The notes below the pieces were generated by a model. The model had not been told where the DNA came from. It searched no databases and worked only from the letters and a program-made list of their open reading frames with translations. Shown piece after piece: positions 25,920 through 32,997 of a DNA stretch of 64,000 bases (positions within the stretch are counted from its first letter, which is position 1; every line of letters begins with the position of its first letter). The DNA is taken from positions 62,001-126,000 of the forward strand of contig CALLQI010000021.1 of NCBI GenBank assembly GCA_938014885.1, in the 5' to 3' direction. The translations under genes and the position numbers were made by a program. Source of the DNA: an uncultured bacterium. GTDB lineage: Bacteria > Planctomycetota > UBA8742 > UBA2392.

Positions 25920-26753
25920 TTATTGGGCACGCGCGGCCGCGTGCCTTTGGGCCCCGGCCAGCAGCCAGTCTGCAAAGCCGCACAGGTGCGCGGTCTCATC
26001 GTGCAGTCCAAAGCGCCGCGAAAGCGCCAGCTTGGCCCGCGCGACCCACGCTGCCGCGCGGTCACACAACTGCGCCGCACCATCGATGGCGCCGTCTTCG
26101 GCCAGGTCGTTGGCGTCGTCCACCAGTTGATAGGCCGTGCCCGCGCAGCGCGCGTATTCGGCCAGCGCGCGGCGCGCGGCCACATCGGCACCGCAGGCCA
26201 GCGCCGGCGCCTCCATCGAAAGCCGCAGCAACGCCGTGGTCTTGCGATAGTGCGAGGCATCGCGGATGTCGCGGCCCGCCTGCAGGTCAATCGCTTGCCC
26301 GGCCACCATCCCCGCGTGGCCGATACACTCTCCGGCCAGCCTGACCAGCGCAGCACCATTGGGGAGTTGCGCCAGGATGTGATAGGTCTGGTTCATCAGC
26401 GCCAGCGCCGCCAGCACGGCCACACCTTGCCCGAAGCGCTTGTGGGTGGTCTCGCGGCCGCGGCGCTGTGCGGCGTCATCCATGCAGGGCAGGTCGTCGA
26501 GTATCAGTGAGGCCGTATGCAGATACTCAACCGCGCTGCCGATGCGCAGGGAAACGCTGTCTGGACAACCTGCAAGTCGCGCGGCTGCCAGCGCCAGCAC
26601 CGGGCGCATCCGCTTGCCGCCACTGAACACGGCGTGGCGCACGGCGGCATCCAGGTCGCCTGCGGCGTTGCCGGCCAGTGGCAGGTCGGCCTCAAGCGCG
26701 CCTTCGATGCGCGGCGAAAGTTGCTGCATCCAGCGGATGATTTCTGGCTCCAT
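25920..26753 (-). CDS. Short-chain polyprenyl diphosphate synthase (FPP/GGPP synthase)
   Basis: The 277-residue protein has both Asp-rich motifs of trans-prenyltransferases. The first (ILDDLPCMDDAAQRRGRETT) is the DDxxxxD form, and the second is QLVDDANDLAED. The GGKRMRP substrate-binding block lies near residue 45. It condenses IPP with allylic diphosphates to farnesyl or geranylgeranyl diphosphate. Inside a crt operon with a phytoene synthase, C20 GGPP (CrtE role) is likely. Its length is slightly below the usual 290-300. It sits 14 bp after the alpha/beta hydrolase gene. Confidence 0.9.
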   Translation of the reverse strand: MEPEIIRWMQQLSPRIEGALEADLPLAGNAAGDLDAAVRHAVFSGGKRMRPVLALAAARLAGCPDSVSLRIGSAVEYLHTASLILDDLPCMDDAAQRRGRETTHKRFGQGVAVLAALALMNQTYHILAQLPNGAALVRLAGECIGHAGMVAGQAIDLQAGRDIRDASHYRKTTALLRLSMEAPALACGADVAARRALAEYARCAGTAYQLVDDANDLAEDGAIDGAAQLCDRAAAWVARAKLALSRRFGLHDETAHLCGFADWLLAGAQRHAAARAQ

Positions 26754-26767
26754 GGCTTCCCCCGTGT

Positions 26768-27526
26768 TCAGGCCTGTGCTGCGACCTGCACTGCGTTGTG
26801 AGCAAACACCGTCGGTGCAAGCTGCTCAGCGCCTTCAACGACGCCGAGGTGCCCGGCGCCTTTGAGCTCAAGCTCGCGGACGTGCGGCCAGATCTCGCGC
26901 CACATCGGCAGCGATTTCCGAACCGCCGAAAACGTGTTCTCGCCAAAGGCCAGCGTCGTGGGCAGCTGCACGTTGGCGAACTGGCGGCAGTCGCCCAGCG
27001 CCACGCACGAGCGCAGCCAGGCCAGCGTGTGCTCATGATTCACTTCGCGGAACGTGTCGGTGATGCCGCCGTCGCGCTTCTTGCGGGCGAGCACGGCGTT
27101 GGTGATGCCGCGCCCGAGCGGGTTGGCAAAGGTCGTACGGTACGCGTGATGGCCCCAGCGCGGGTTGGTGAAGATCTTGAAGTATTTCGGCGCATAGCCA
27201 AACGCGTCCACCAGCACCAGCTTGGAGGGCGCGCGGCGCAGGTGCGGCACGGCTTTCAGGGCCGCGTACGCGCCGCTGCAATTGGTCAGCAGGGTCAGCT
27301 CGTCGCCCGGCAGCGCGTCAATCGCGGGCGCGATGTGGCGGCCGACGCTTTCCATGTCCCAGGCCGGCGGCGCATCCGAAGCGCCGAAGCCCGGCAGGTC
27401 AAACGCAACCAGTTGAGTGCCCGCGGGCACGAATTGCGCGATGGGCTCAAAGTGCCGGTGATCGCCGGTCCAGCCGTGCAGCGCGACCACAAGATGATCG
27501 CCGCTACCCCACGTGCGCTTGAACAT
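26768..27526 (-). CDS. Alpha/beta-hydrolase with altered catalytic triad, carotenoid operon
   Basis: The 252-residue protein overlaps the desaturase gene by 23 bp. It has the fold's oxyanion strand (LVVALHGWTGDHRHFEPIA), the strand-5 nucleophile region (LTLLTNCSGAYAAL) and a C-terminal GAGHLGVVE histidine. The nucleophile elbow is NCSGA rather than GxSxG. The usual acid position reads GENTF, with no obvious Asp. It may therefore be a non-standard esterase, an acyltransferase or a non-catalytic member. In this cluster acyl transfer to the carotenoid sugar, or hydrolysis of an ester, would make sense, but the sequence does not decide. Confidence 0.75.
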   Translation of the reverse strand: MFKRTWGSGDHLVVALHGWTGDHRHFEPIAQFVPAGTQLVAFDLPGFGASDAPPAWDMESVGRHIAPAIDALPGDELTLLTNCSGAYAALKAVPHLRRAPSKLVLVDAFGYAPKYFKIFTNPRWGHHAYRTTFANPLGRGITNAVLARKKRDGGITDTFREVNHEHTLAWLRSCVALGDCRQFANVQLPTTLAFGENTFSAVRKSLPMWREIWPHVRELELKGAGHLGVVEGAEQLAPTVFAHNAVQVAAQA

Positions 27527-29060
27527 CTTCCACGATCCTTTCCGCGGTCATGCGGCCGCTGAGTACCACCATGGGCATGCCGGTTCCGGGCGTGGTTGAC
27601 GCGCCGGTGTAGTACAGCCCGGCCACATCGGCCGAGCGATTGGGCGCGCGCCAGGGGCCAAGCTGCATCAGGTTGTGTGCAGCCCCAAAGGCTGATCCGT
27701 TGTGCAGGCCGAAGCGACGGCCCCATTCGACGGGCGTCCAGACTTCTTCCGCCACGATGCGCTCGGGGTGCAGGTCCACGCCGTGCGATGCCAGTCGCGC
27801 CAGCACCTTGCGCTTGAGTTCTAGCGTCGTGGCAGGCCAGTCGTGGCCGAGCATTCGGTCGGTCGTTGGAGTGGGCACCAGCACGAACACCGTGGTGTCG
27901 CCCGCCGGTGCCAGCGTCGCGTCCGTGGCCGAAGGCAGGGCCACGTAGAACGGCGGGTCTTCCGGAATGCGGCCGCGATCCATCAGGTCGGCAAATCCGC
28001 CGCGATAGTCGTCGGGCAGGAAGATCGTGTGATGGCCAAGCTTCGGAATCTGCCCGCGCACGCCCCAGTAGAAAGTCAGTACGCCGGGCGTCATGCGGGT
28101 TTCGCGGGCCCGGGCTTCGCCCTCAGCGCGCAGGATGCTGTCACCCAGCAGGCGCGCGTTGGTCGTCGGCACGTCCACGTTGCTTACGACAATGTCTGCG
28201 CGCAGCGTTTCGCCATCCTGCAACTGTACGCCTGTGGCGCGGCCGTCGCGGATCAGGATTTCCTCAACACGGGCGCGGGTGCGGATGTTCACGCCCATGC
28301 GCCGCGCGGCCTCCGCAATCGCGGTGACCATCGCGTAGATGCCGCCCTTGGGCAGCCACAGGCCGTGCGCCAGCTCGCCCCACGGCAGGATCGAGAACAT
28401 GCCCGGCAGCTTGAAGGGCGAGCCGCCGAGATACATCGCGTATGAGCCCAGCGCCTCGCGGATGTGGCGGCTTTTGAAGAAGCGCTTGAGTTCACGGTCC
28501 AGGCTGCGCCAGGCGCCAGTGGCCAGAAGCTCGCGCAGTTTCAGCGGCTTGAACCAGTCCAGCACGCCGCGCGCGTTGCGCGTGACCAGCTTGTCGAACG
28601 CGACGCGGAATTTCTCGGCACCGTCGGCAAGCCACGCGGTCAGCGCCGGGCCCGCGTGCGGCTCGAACTTCGAAAACTCACGCAGCAGGTTGGTGTAGTC
28701 GCTGCTCAGGCTTAGCCGGTTGCCGTCGCGCCACTGGAAGCTGACGGACGGGTCCACCGGCAGCAATTCCACGTGATCGGGCATAAAGCTGCCCGCGGCC
28801 TCAAACAACTCGCGGAACACCCAGGGGTAATTCAGCAGCGTCGGGCCGGTGTCGAAGTGAAAGCCATCGCGGCTGATCCGGTTCGCGCGGCCGCCGACCT
28901 GCGCGTTGCCTTCGAGCACCGTGACGGCAAACCCCGCCTTGCGCAGGTGAATCGCGGCACTCAGCCCGCCCAGTCCGGCCCCCACGACGACTGCGTGCCG
29001 TCTGCCGGGTTCCGGGCGGGCTGAAATGTCGCGAGGCCTGTCGATGGATGCGGTGCTCAT
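27504..29060 (-). CDS. crtI: CrtI-type phytoene desaturase
   Basis: The ATG at 29060 is preceded by GGGGG 5 bases upstream. A GTG one codon earlier is less likely. The 518-residue protein shows the FAD-binding HAVVVGAGLGGLSAAIHLRK, the GFHFDTGPTLLNYPWVFREL block, the GGIYAMVTAIAEAARRMG region and the C-terminal LYYTGASTTPGTGMPMVVLS motif. These define the CrtI/CrtN/CrtP family of carotenoid desaturases. As the gene right after phytoene synthase it most likely performs the main desaturation series to lycopene or neurosporene. It is 14 bp from crtB. Confidence 0.9.
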   Translation of the reverse strand: MSTASIDRPRDISARPEPGRRHAVVVGAGLGGLSAAIHLRKAGFAVTVLEGNAQVGGRANRISRDGFHFDTGPTLLNYPWVFRELFEAAGSFMPDHVELLPVDPSVSFQWRDGNRLSLSSDYTNLLREFSKFEPHAGPALTAWLADGAEKFRVAFDKLVTRNARGVLDWFKPLKLRELLATGAWRSLDRELKRFFKSRHIREALGSYAMYLGGSPFKLPGMFSILPWGELAHGLWLPKGGIYAMVTAIAEAARRMGVNIRTRARVEEILIRDGRATGVQLQDGETLRADIVVSNVDVPTTNARLLGDSILRAEGEARARETRMTPGVLTFYWGVRGQIPKLGHHTIFLPDDYRGGFADLMDRGRIPEDPPFYVALPSATDATLAPAGDTTVFVLVPTPTTDRMLGHDWPATTLELKRKVLARLASHGVDLHPERIVAEEVWTPVEWGRRFGLHNGSAFGAAHNLMQLGPWRAPNRSADVAGLYYTGASTTPGTGMPMVVLSGRMTAERIVEDVQAHVG

Positions 29061-29074
29061 CACTTCCCCCGTAT

Positions 29075-30034
29075 TCAGGCGATCTCAAGGCCAAGGTACG
29101 CCAGCGGCAAACGCCAGTACTTGCTGCGCGGCAACACCGCGAACTTCTGGGACATCGGCACGCTTTCGCGCCGCAGCACCTGCCGCTGCGCCGCCAGTTT
29201 GCGGTTGAGCTCGGAGTACACGCGGATGCACGCGCCGATCGCGGCCCGGCAGTCGGGCGAGAACGCATCCAGGTTCGCGGCCGCGAAGTCGTAGTCAGCG
29301 CGCGCAATGCCCGCCAGTTCGCGCACCGTGGAGGCCATGTCGCCTCCGTGGCGCGCCAGCATGTCCAGCGGCATGTACAGCCGGCCGCGGCCGTCGTCTT
29401 CATTCACGTCGCGCAGGAAGTTGGTCAGTTGCAGCGCGATGCCAAGGCGGCGCGAAGCCTCCATGGCGCGGTCCCAGTTGCCCGGCGTGGCGCCATAGAT
29501 GTGCGCGAGGAAGTAGCCCACGACGATGGCGCTGCCGTGGATGTAGCTGGCGACCAGGTCGTCCAGCGTGTCGTAGCTGCAAGGCGTGATGTCGGCCTGC
29601 ATCGCGTCCAGAAAGTCGTGGTAGTAGACAGGCGGGATCGCGGCCTCGCGTACGACTTCGGCGAACCCGGCCAGGATCACCGGCAGCCCGTCTTCGAGTG
29701 AAACGCGCGGGTCGTCATTTCGCCGCGCTTGCTCAAACTGCGCGCGCCATTGCGCCAGCTTGTGGGCGCGGCGCTGTGGCGAAATCGCGAAGCTGTCCAC
29801 GACTTCGTCGGGGTAGCGCACGGCCGCGTAAAGCAGGTCAACCTGCGCGCGTTTGGCCGGCGGCAGGAAGCGCGTGACAATGAAGAAGGAAGTCGAAAAG
29901 GATTTCAGCACCACACGCCCGTGCCGCACCATCACGCGCCGCAGAGAGGCCGCATCGGCGCATTGCAATGCACGCGCCCGGGTGCGTGCATCCAGCAGCT
30001 GCCAGTCAGTGTCGGTCCAGGAAGCGGCGGCCAT
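29075..30034 (-). CDS. crtB: Phytoene synthase
   Basis: The chosen ATG at 30034 (MAAASWTDTDWQ) gives 319 residues, near the CrtB norm. Both trans-isoprenyl synthase motifs are present: the first Asp-rich site YPDEVVDSF and the second LTNFLRDVNEDDGRGRLYMP. The helix YIHGSAIVVGYFL is typical of CrtB rather than of HpnC/HpnD. It joins two GGPP into phytoene, the first committed carotenoid step. It is the first gene of the operon. No clear Shine-Dalgarno precedes the ATG. Instead a strong nested hairpin lies immediately upstream, which could control translation. Confidence 0.9.
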   Translation of the reverse strand: MAAASWTDTDWQLLDARTRARALQCADAASLRRVMVRHGRVVLKSFSTSFFIVTRFLPPAKRAQVDLLYAAVRYPDEVVDSFAISPQRRAHKLAQWRAQFEQARRNDDPRVSLEDGLPVILAGFAEVVREAAIPPVYYHDFLDAMQADITPCSYDTLDDLVASYIHGSAIVVGYFLAHIYGATPGNWDRAMEASRRLGIALQLTNFLRDVNEDDGRGRLYMPLDMLARHGGDMASTVRELAGIARADYDFAAANLDAFSPDCRAAIGACIRVYSELNRKLAAQRQVLRRESVPMSQKFAVLPRSKYWRLPLAYLGLEIA

Positions 30035-30037
30035 GGC

Positions 30038-30098
30038 GGTCTCGAGGAAGGTGGCAGCCCGCCCCCGGGGGCGTATGGAGGCGGGCTGCGTCGAGACC
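30038..30098 (-). promoter_or_regulatory. Nested leader hairpin immediately upstream of crtB
   Basis: In the transcript, GGTCTCGA at the start-codon side (30038-30045) pairs with TCGAGACC (30091-30098). Inside it, GCAGCCCGCC (30054-30063) pairs perfectly with GGCGGGCTGC (30080-30089), and GCCCCCGGGGGC is itself a palindrome. The structure ends four bases before the crtB ATG, so it could hide the initiation region or act as an attenuator. Only the pairing is seen. Regulation is inferred. Confidence 0.6.
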
Positions 30099-30166
30099 CA
30101 ACACAGGCCTCGCACGGGATACAAACACCGCAAGCGAGGCGACATTTCCTGCCACGACAAACTATT

Positions 30167-30212
30167 TGAACACCTAGCAAACCAGTTCAACGAGAGCCCA
30201 AGAAATTGAACG
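30167..30212 (-). promoter_or_regulatory. Candidate crt promoter/operator with three TTGAAC/GTTCAA hexamers
   Basis: The hexamers are TTGAAC at 30167-30172, GTTCAA at 30186-30191 and TTGAAC at 30207-30212. The first two form an inverted repeat with a 13-bp spacer, and the second and third form an outward-facing pair with a 15-bp spacer. On the minus strand the central TTGAAC could serve as a -35 element with a weak AAATAG -10 at 17-bp spacing. A dimeric regulator, for example a MerR/LitR-type light or B12 sensor as known for crt genes elsewhere, could bind. No such regulator gene is seen nearby. Confidence 0.4.
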
Positions 30213-30375
30213 CCGTGAAAACAGCAGCAAGAGTGCCCCGCCGGGAACGCCAATCTTTAGATTGGCGTAGCCCAAGGACCGCGGCCGTCCCGGCCGCACG
30301 CTGTTCGTTGTGCAGGCACCTTGCCTGCATGCACTTGCCGTACGCCTCAGCGGGGTCGCGCCGGAGCGCCTGGTC

Positions 30376-30801
30376 CTACTTGTTGGTCCAGACCCAAGTC
30401 CGGCCCTCGTACAGCAATCGGTGCTTTGCGATGAGTTGTCCCTGTCTATGTCCGTCTATGCTGGCCTTGGTGCCTCGACCATATTGGTCAATGACGTACT
30501 TGCTCTCTACAGTGAATGCGACGGCCGTCCCTCTCACCACGTACCGACCAGTCTCGGTGAACAACTGCTCGCCCTTGGAGTTCATGACTTCAAGCTCAAA
30601 TGTCCCTGCGTGGTGAATGCGCATCACCGACCTCTCATGCCGCCAGCAGCCTGACGGAAAGGGAGAATCTTCCGAGGCACTTCCGCAACCGGCCGAGAGC
30701 ACGCACGCCAGTGCAAGAACCAAGGCAGACGCCCAACTTGCCCAGGGGTTGTAGGACCACCAAGCGCACTCGAATATTGCCTTCGTCACTTCACCCGTCA
30801 C
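30376..30801 (-). CDS. Small lipoprotein, paralogue A
   Basis: A GTG start with GAGG 5 bases upstream gives 141 residues. The signal peptide ends in a lipobox (LSAGC). The mature part is a compact beta-rich domain with the block LFTETGRYVVRG and the C-terminal HRQGQLIAKHRLLYEGRTWV. Both blocks are shared closely with the lipoprotein at 31081-31461, so the two are duplicates. The fold recalls small lipocalin- or META-like periplasmic domains but I do not recognise the family. It alternates with Rhs-tail fragments, which raises the possibility of an immunity-like role without proving it. Confidence 0.65.
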   Translation of the reverse strand: MTGEVTKAIFECAWWSYNPWASWASALVLALACVLSAGCGSASEDSPFPSGCWRHERSVMRIHHAGTFELEVMNSKGEQLFTETGRYVVRGTAVAFTVESKYVIDQYGRGTKASIDGHRQGQLIAKHRLLYEGRTWVWTNK

Positions 30802-30807
30802 GGAACC

Positions 30808-31080
30808 TCAAGCTTTCTGCGCCAAAGACACGAAGCCCCAAGATCGGCCCGGGTCCACTTCCAGCGTGGTGATGCCCGGCAGTGGGGTGTCGGCGTCGGC
30901 GTCGGTGATCCAGCCCGCGCGGCCGTCTACCAGAATGCGGCGCTCAACCGGGCGGCCGTAGTCCAGGTAGACGTAATCAACAAGCTTGGTGCCGAAGAGG
31001 TCCGTCACGCCAATCATGCTACCAAGCTGGTCTTCGTAACAGAAATGCCCCTCCGTGAGGCCGTGCCGGAGCGCCTGTCC
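30808..31080 (-). pseudogene. Rhs-core C-terminal fragment (orphan tip)
   Basis: The readable frame contains CYEDQLGSMIGVTDLFGTKL followed by VDYVYLDYGRPVE. This matches the end of an Rhs/YD-repeat core, whose hallmark is a DxLGS...DxxG...YxYxxYG series. Fifty further residues then end at a stop, a normal layout for a short tip. There is no upstream Rhs cage: the frame is preceded directly by the TAG that ends the lipoprotein gene at 31081, and it is in the same frame as that gene. An ATG at 31017 would give 69 residues. I read it as a displaced tip or relic. Only 6 bp separate it from paralogue A. Confidence 0.5.
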
Positions 31081-31461
31081 CTACTTGTTGGTCCAGACCC
31101 AAGTCCGGCCCTCGTACTGCATGCGATGCTTTGCGATGAGTTGTCCCTGCCTGTACCCATCGATGTTGCCTTTGCTGGGTCGATCGCGATGATCAAAGAC
31201 CGTCTTATCTTCCGCGGTAAACGCAACAGTACTGCCGCGCACAACGTAGCGACCATTTTCGGTGAACAAGAGGCGCCCGTCGGGGTCCCTCCACTCTATG
31301 GAGTAGCCGGCGCCCGGTCCGATCATAAGCCGAGACCTCTCTTGGTAATTCTCAACGCGCCAAATGCCGGTGAGCGACGTCGACTCGGTGGCGCTGCCTC
31401 CGCAGGAGGATGATATAGCGATCAGAACCGAGCAGTACAGCAACAGTGCTATCGGCCGCAT
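31081..31461 (-). CDS. Small lipoprotein, paralogue B
   Basis: The ATG at 31461 starts a signal peptide (MRPIALLLYCSVLIAI) with a lipobox ending SSSC, giving 126 residues. An upstream in-frame start at 31605 would add 48 residues without signal features. The mature domain shares LFTENGRYVVRGSTVAFTAE and YRQGQLIAKHRMQYEGRTWV with paralogue A. About 55 bp around the 3' end, including the stop and following bases, are also nearly identical, so the duplication covered the gene end. The TAG stop is in frame with the following Rhs-like fragment. Function unknown. Confidence 0.65.
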   Translation of the reverse strand: MRPIALLLYCSVLIAISSSCGGSATESTSLTGIWRVENYQERSRLMIGPGAGYSIEWRDPDGRLLFTENGRYVVRGSTVAFTAEDKTVFDHRDRPSKGNIDGYRQGQLIAKHRMQYEGRTWVWTNK

Positions 31462-31654
31462 CCTCCGCAGTCCGCAACGTGACTCAGAGTGTGTCCTTGG
31501 AAGTAGTCGACTCATGTCTGCACACTCGTTTCGAGTGTTTGTGCGCGAGAGCCAGTGCTGTGGTGCGTACATAGCAGACCCTTCAATAGCCCTCTTTGTT
31601 GCCATAACGCGCCTTCACTCCACACAAGCACCTTGAGCTCCCAATGCCGTTCAA

Positions 31655-32161
31655 TTAGCTCCGGCACCTGGGAAATCGGCCACAGATGAACACCGTTGAA
31701 CACGGCCATGGCCTGCTGTAGTGACCGCCGCGCAATTCCCAAGAAAGAGTTGGAAGTGCAGCTGGCACGCTGCGGCCGTCCCCAAGATGCGGGGCGAAGA
31801 TCCAGAAGCGTTCATCCCCGTTAAGCATCCACGTCAAGTCACCCTTGACCGTGAGGCTGTTCGCGCCGGTAACCTCCAGAATCTCCAGATACGCAAACCC
31901 ATGCGTACTGCAGGCCGCATCCGGAGCAATCAGCCAGCCCTCCATAAACGTCTCAAACCGCGAACCCGTGGCCGTGAGCGTGGTAACCCCGCTCAGGAAG
32001 CTCGGCGCAGCGGTCCACGTGCCGGCGGTGGTCGGGTAGGTCCAGTCGCCCGGGCGCTCGGTTATGCCAGTCAAGCCACCAAGCTGGTCTTCGAAACGGA
32101 CAATCAGGCCGCAGATATCGCAACGCGGCTTATGCCACTTCTCTCCGACCACAGATCTCAC
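31655..32161 (-). pseudogene. Second Rhs-tail-like fragment
   Basis: A GTG at 32161 opens 168 residues. Near the start the sequence RFEDQLGGLTGITE parallels the CYEDQLGSMIGVTD of the other fragment, and the DNA there (accaagctggtcttcg) is shared exactly. A different tip follows: DWTYPTTAGTWTAAP, GWLIAPDAACSTHGF, VTGANSLTVKGDLTW and FWIFAPHLGDGRS, a beta-rich pattern I do not recognise. The last 40 residues look non-native, so the true end may be shifted. The GTG overlaps the stop of the small membrane protein, which could be chance. I interpret it as a degenerate Rhs-associated cassette. Confidence 0.4.
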
Positions 32162-32319
32162 ACCGACCCGCCTTTCTCGTTATCTTCCGGTCTCGTAACA
32201 CCCTTCAGGCTCTTCGCAGCTTTCCTCCTGTCAAACAGCCAAGCAACAACCAGCGCGATTGCACCAAAGACAACGAGCGCAATCATCTTGAGTAGAAACT
32301 TGTCATCAGGCCCCGTCAT
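32158..32319 (-). CDS. Small single-span membrane protein (53 aa)
   Basis: A 53-residue frame starts at the ATG complementary to 32317-32319 with GGGAGG 6-7 bases upstream. It reads MTGPDDKFLLKMI, then a hydrophobic helix (ALVVFGAIALVVAWLF), then a basic DRRKAAKSL juxtamembrane stretch and an acidic tail. Ribosome binding site, membrane helix and positive-inside charge all support a real small gene. It lies 37 bp after the lipoprotein at 32357 in the same direction. Function unknown. Confidence 0.6.
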   Translation of the reverse strand: MTGPDDKFLLKMIALVVFGAIALVVAWLFDRRKAAKSLKGVTRPEDNEKGGSV

Positions 32320-32356
32320 ACGGATGGCCTCCCAAGGGCTGTAAGACTATGGAGCT

Positions 32357-32809
32357 TCAGTCTCCAATCCACTCAACGCGAATCGTGACGCTCTGTCCCT
32401 CGTTCTCGGCACTCGAAGTCCTAACAGAAATGTGATACTGGCCCTCCTCCAGCCGCACGCTCTCACTCCATGGCGTCGCGATCGAACTGTCTGAGGAGCT
32501 TCCGAACACTGTGTCCGCCTTGCCAAGACCTCCGGCCGCCTTCTCCCAAGCTTCATTGTCCCGCAATTCGCGCAACCTGAATATCCAGATTCCAAGGTCC
32601 TTGATCACTGTCTCACTGGATAGGGTTACCTTGTACAGTCCCTCCCTCGTGATATCCGTGACGCCGTAGGAACCGTCTCCAGGTGCAGAAAGGCGAACAT
32701 TGTGGACAACTGGCGCTGGAGCCTGTTCCGTGCATCCCATTTGCGCGATGCAAAGAAGTGATAGCACTACTGCGTTCAAACCAGTCATACAAGTCTTCAT
32801 GCCGTCCAT
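32357..32809 (-). CDS. Small lipoprotein, unrelated to A and B
   Basis: The frame gives 150 residues from 32809, or 147 from the ATG at 32800. The signal peptide ends in a lipobox (AQMGC). The mature part has a beta-sandwich look: VTDITREGLYKVTLSSET, then GQYHISVRTSSAENEGQS and VTIRVEWIGD at the C-terminus, reminiscent of bacterial pre-peptidase C-terminal domains that bind matrices. A GAGGG site precedes the first ATG. It opens the islet of small genes and has REP-like palindromes just upstream. Function unknown. Confidence 0.6.
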   Translation of the reverse strand: MDGMKTCMTGLNAVVLSLLCIAQMGCTEQAPAPVVHNVRLSAPGDGSYGVTDITREGLYKVTLSSETVIKDLGIWIFRLRELRDNEAWEKAAGGLGKADTVFGSSSDSSIATPWSESVRLEEGQYHISVRTSSAENEGQSVTIRVEWIGD

Positions 32810-32848
32810 CTTCCCTCGCCGGCAGCACCCGTCGCAAGAGGGCGTTGT

Positions 32849-32975
32849 GCGGCCAAGATGGCCGCGGTCCGTGTGGGGGCCGATCGGGAGATTGGCGCCC
32901 CCAAGGGGCGGCCGGGATGGCCGCGGTCATTTTGGCTCGCCAAAATGTAACGGGCCGGGTCTGCTGACCCGGCCC
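32849..32975. repeat. Cluster of REP-like palindromes and a strong hairpin
   Basis: Four perfect hairpins occur in 130 bp: GCGGCC-AAGAT-GGCCGC (32849-32865), GCGGCC-GGGAT-GGCCGC (32908-32924), CATTTTGG-CTCG-CCAAAATG (32928-32947) and a 10-bp GGGCCGGGTC stem (32952-32975). The last follows the stop of the gene ending at 32998 and may be its terminator. The segment agattggcg...ccaagg...GCGGCC...GGCCGC (32889-32924) recurs at 30259-30297, so this is a dispersed element family. Confidence 0.7.
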
Positions 32976-32997
32976 GCTTGTTTGCTTTGGTTTTGGA

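Larger units (their letters stand above)
30035..30375. other. Intergenic region: crt leader, promoter candidates and three hairpins
   Basis: No gene is supported in this stretch. From left to right it holds the crtB leader hairpin (30038-30098), three TTGAAC/GTTCAA hexamers (30167-30212) and three perfect short hairpins: 30248-30267 (CGCCAATC arms), 30281-30297 (GCGGCCG arms) and 30312-30328 (GCAGGCA arms). The last two may end transcription from the lipoprotein gene that stops at 30376. The 30248-30297 part recurs near 32889-32924. Confidence 0.7.

Noticed and set aside
28289..28495. Small overlapping frames inside the crt genes
   Set aside because: All are low-complexity Arg/Ala/Ser shadows in alternative frames of well-defined enzymes.
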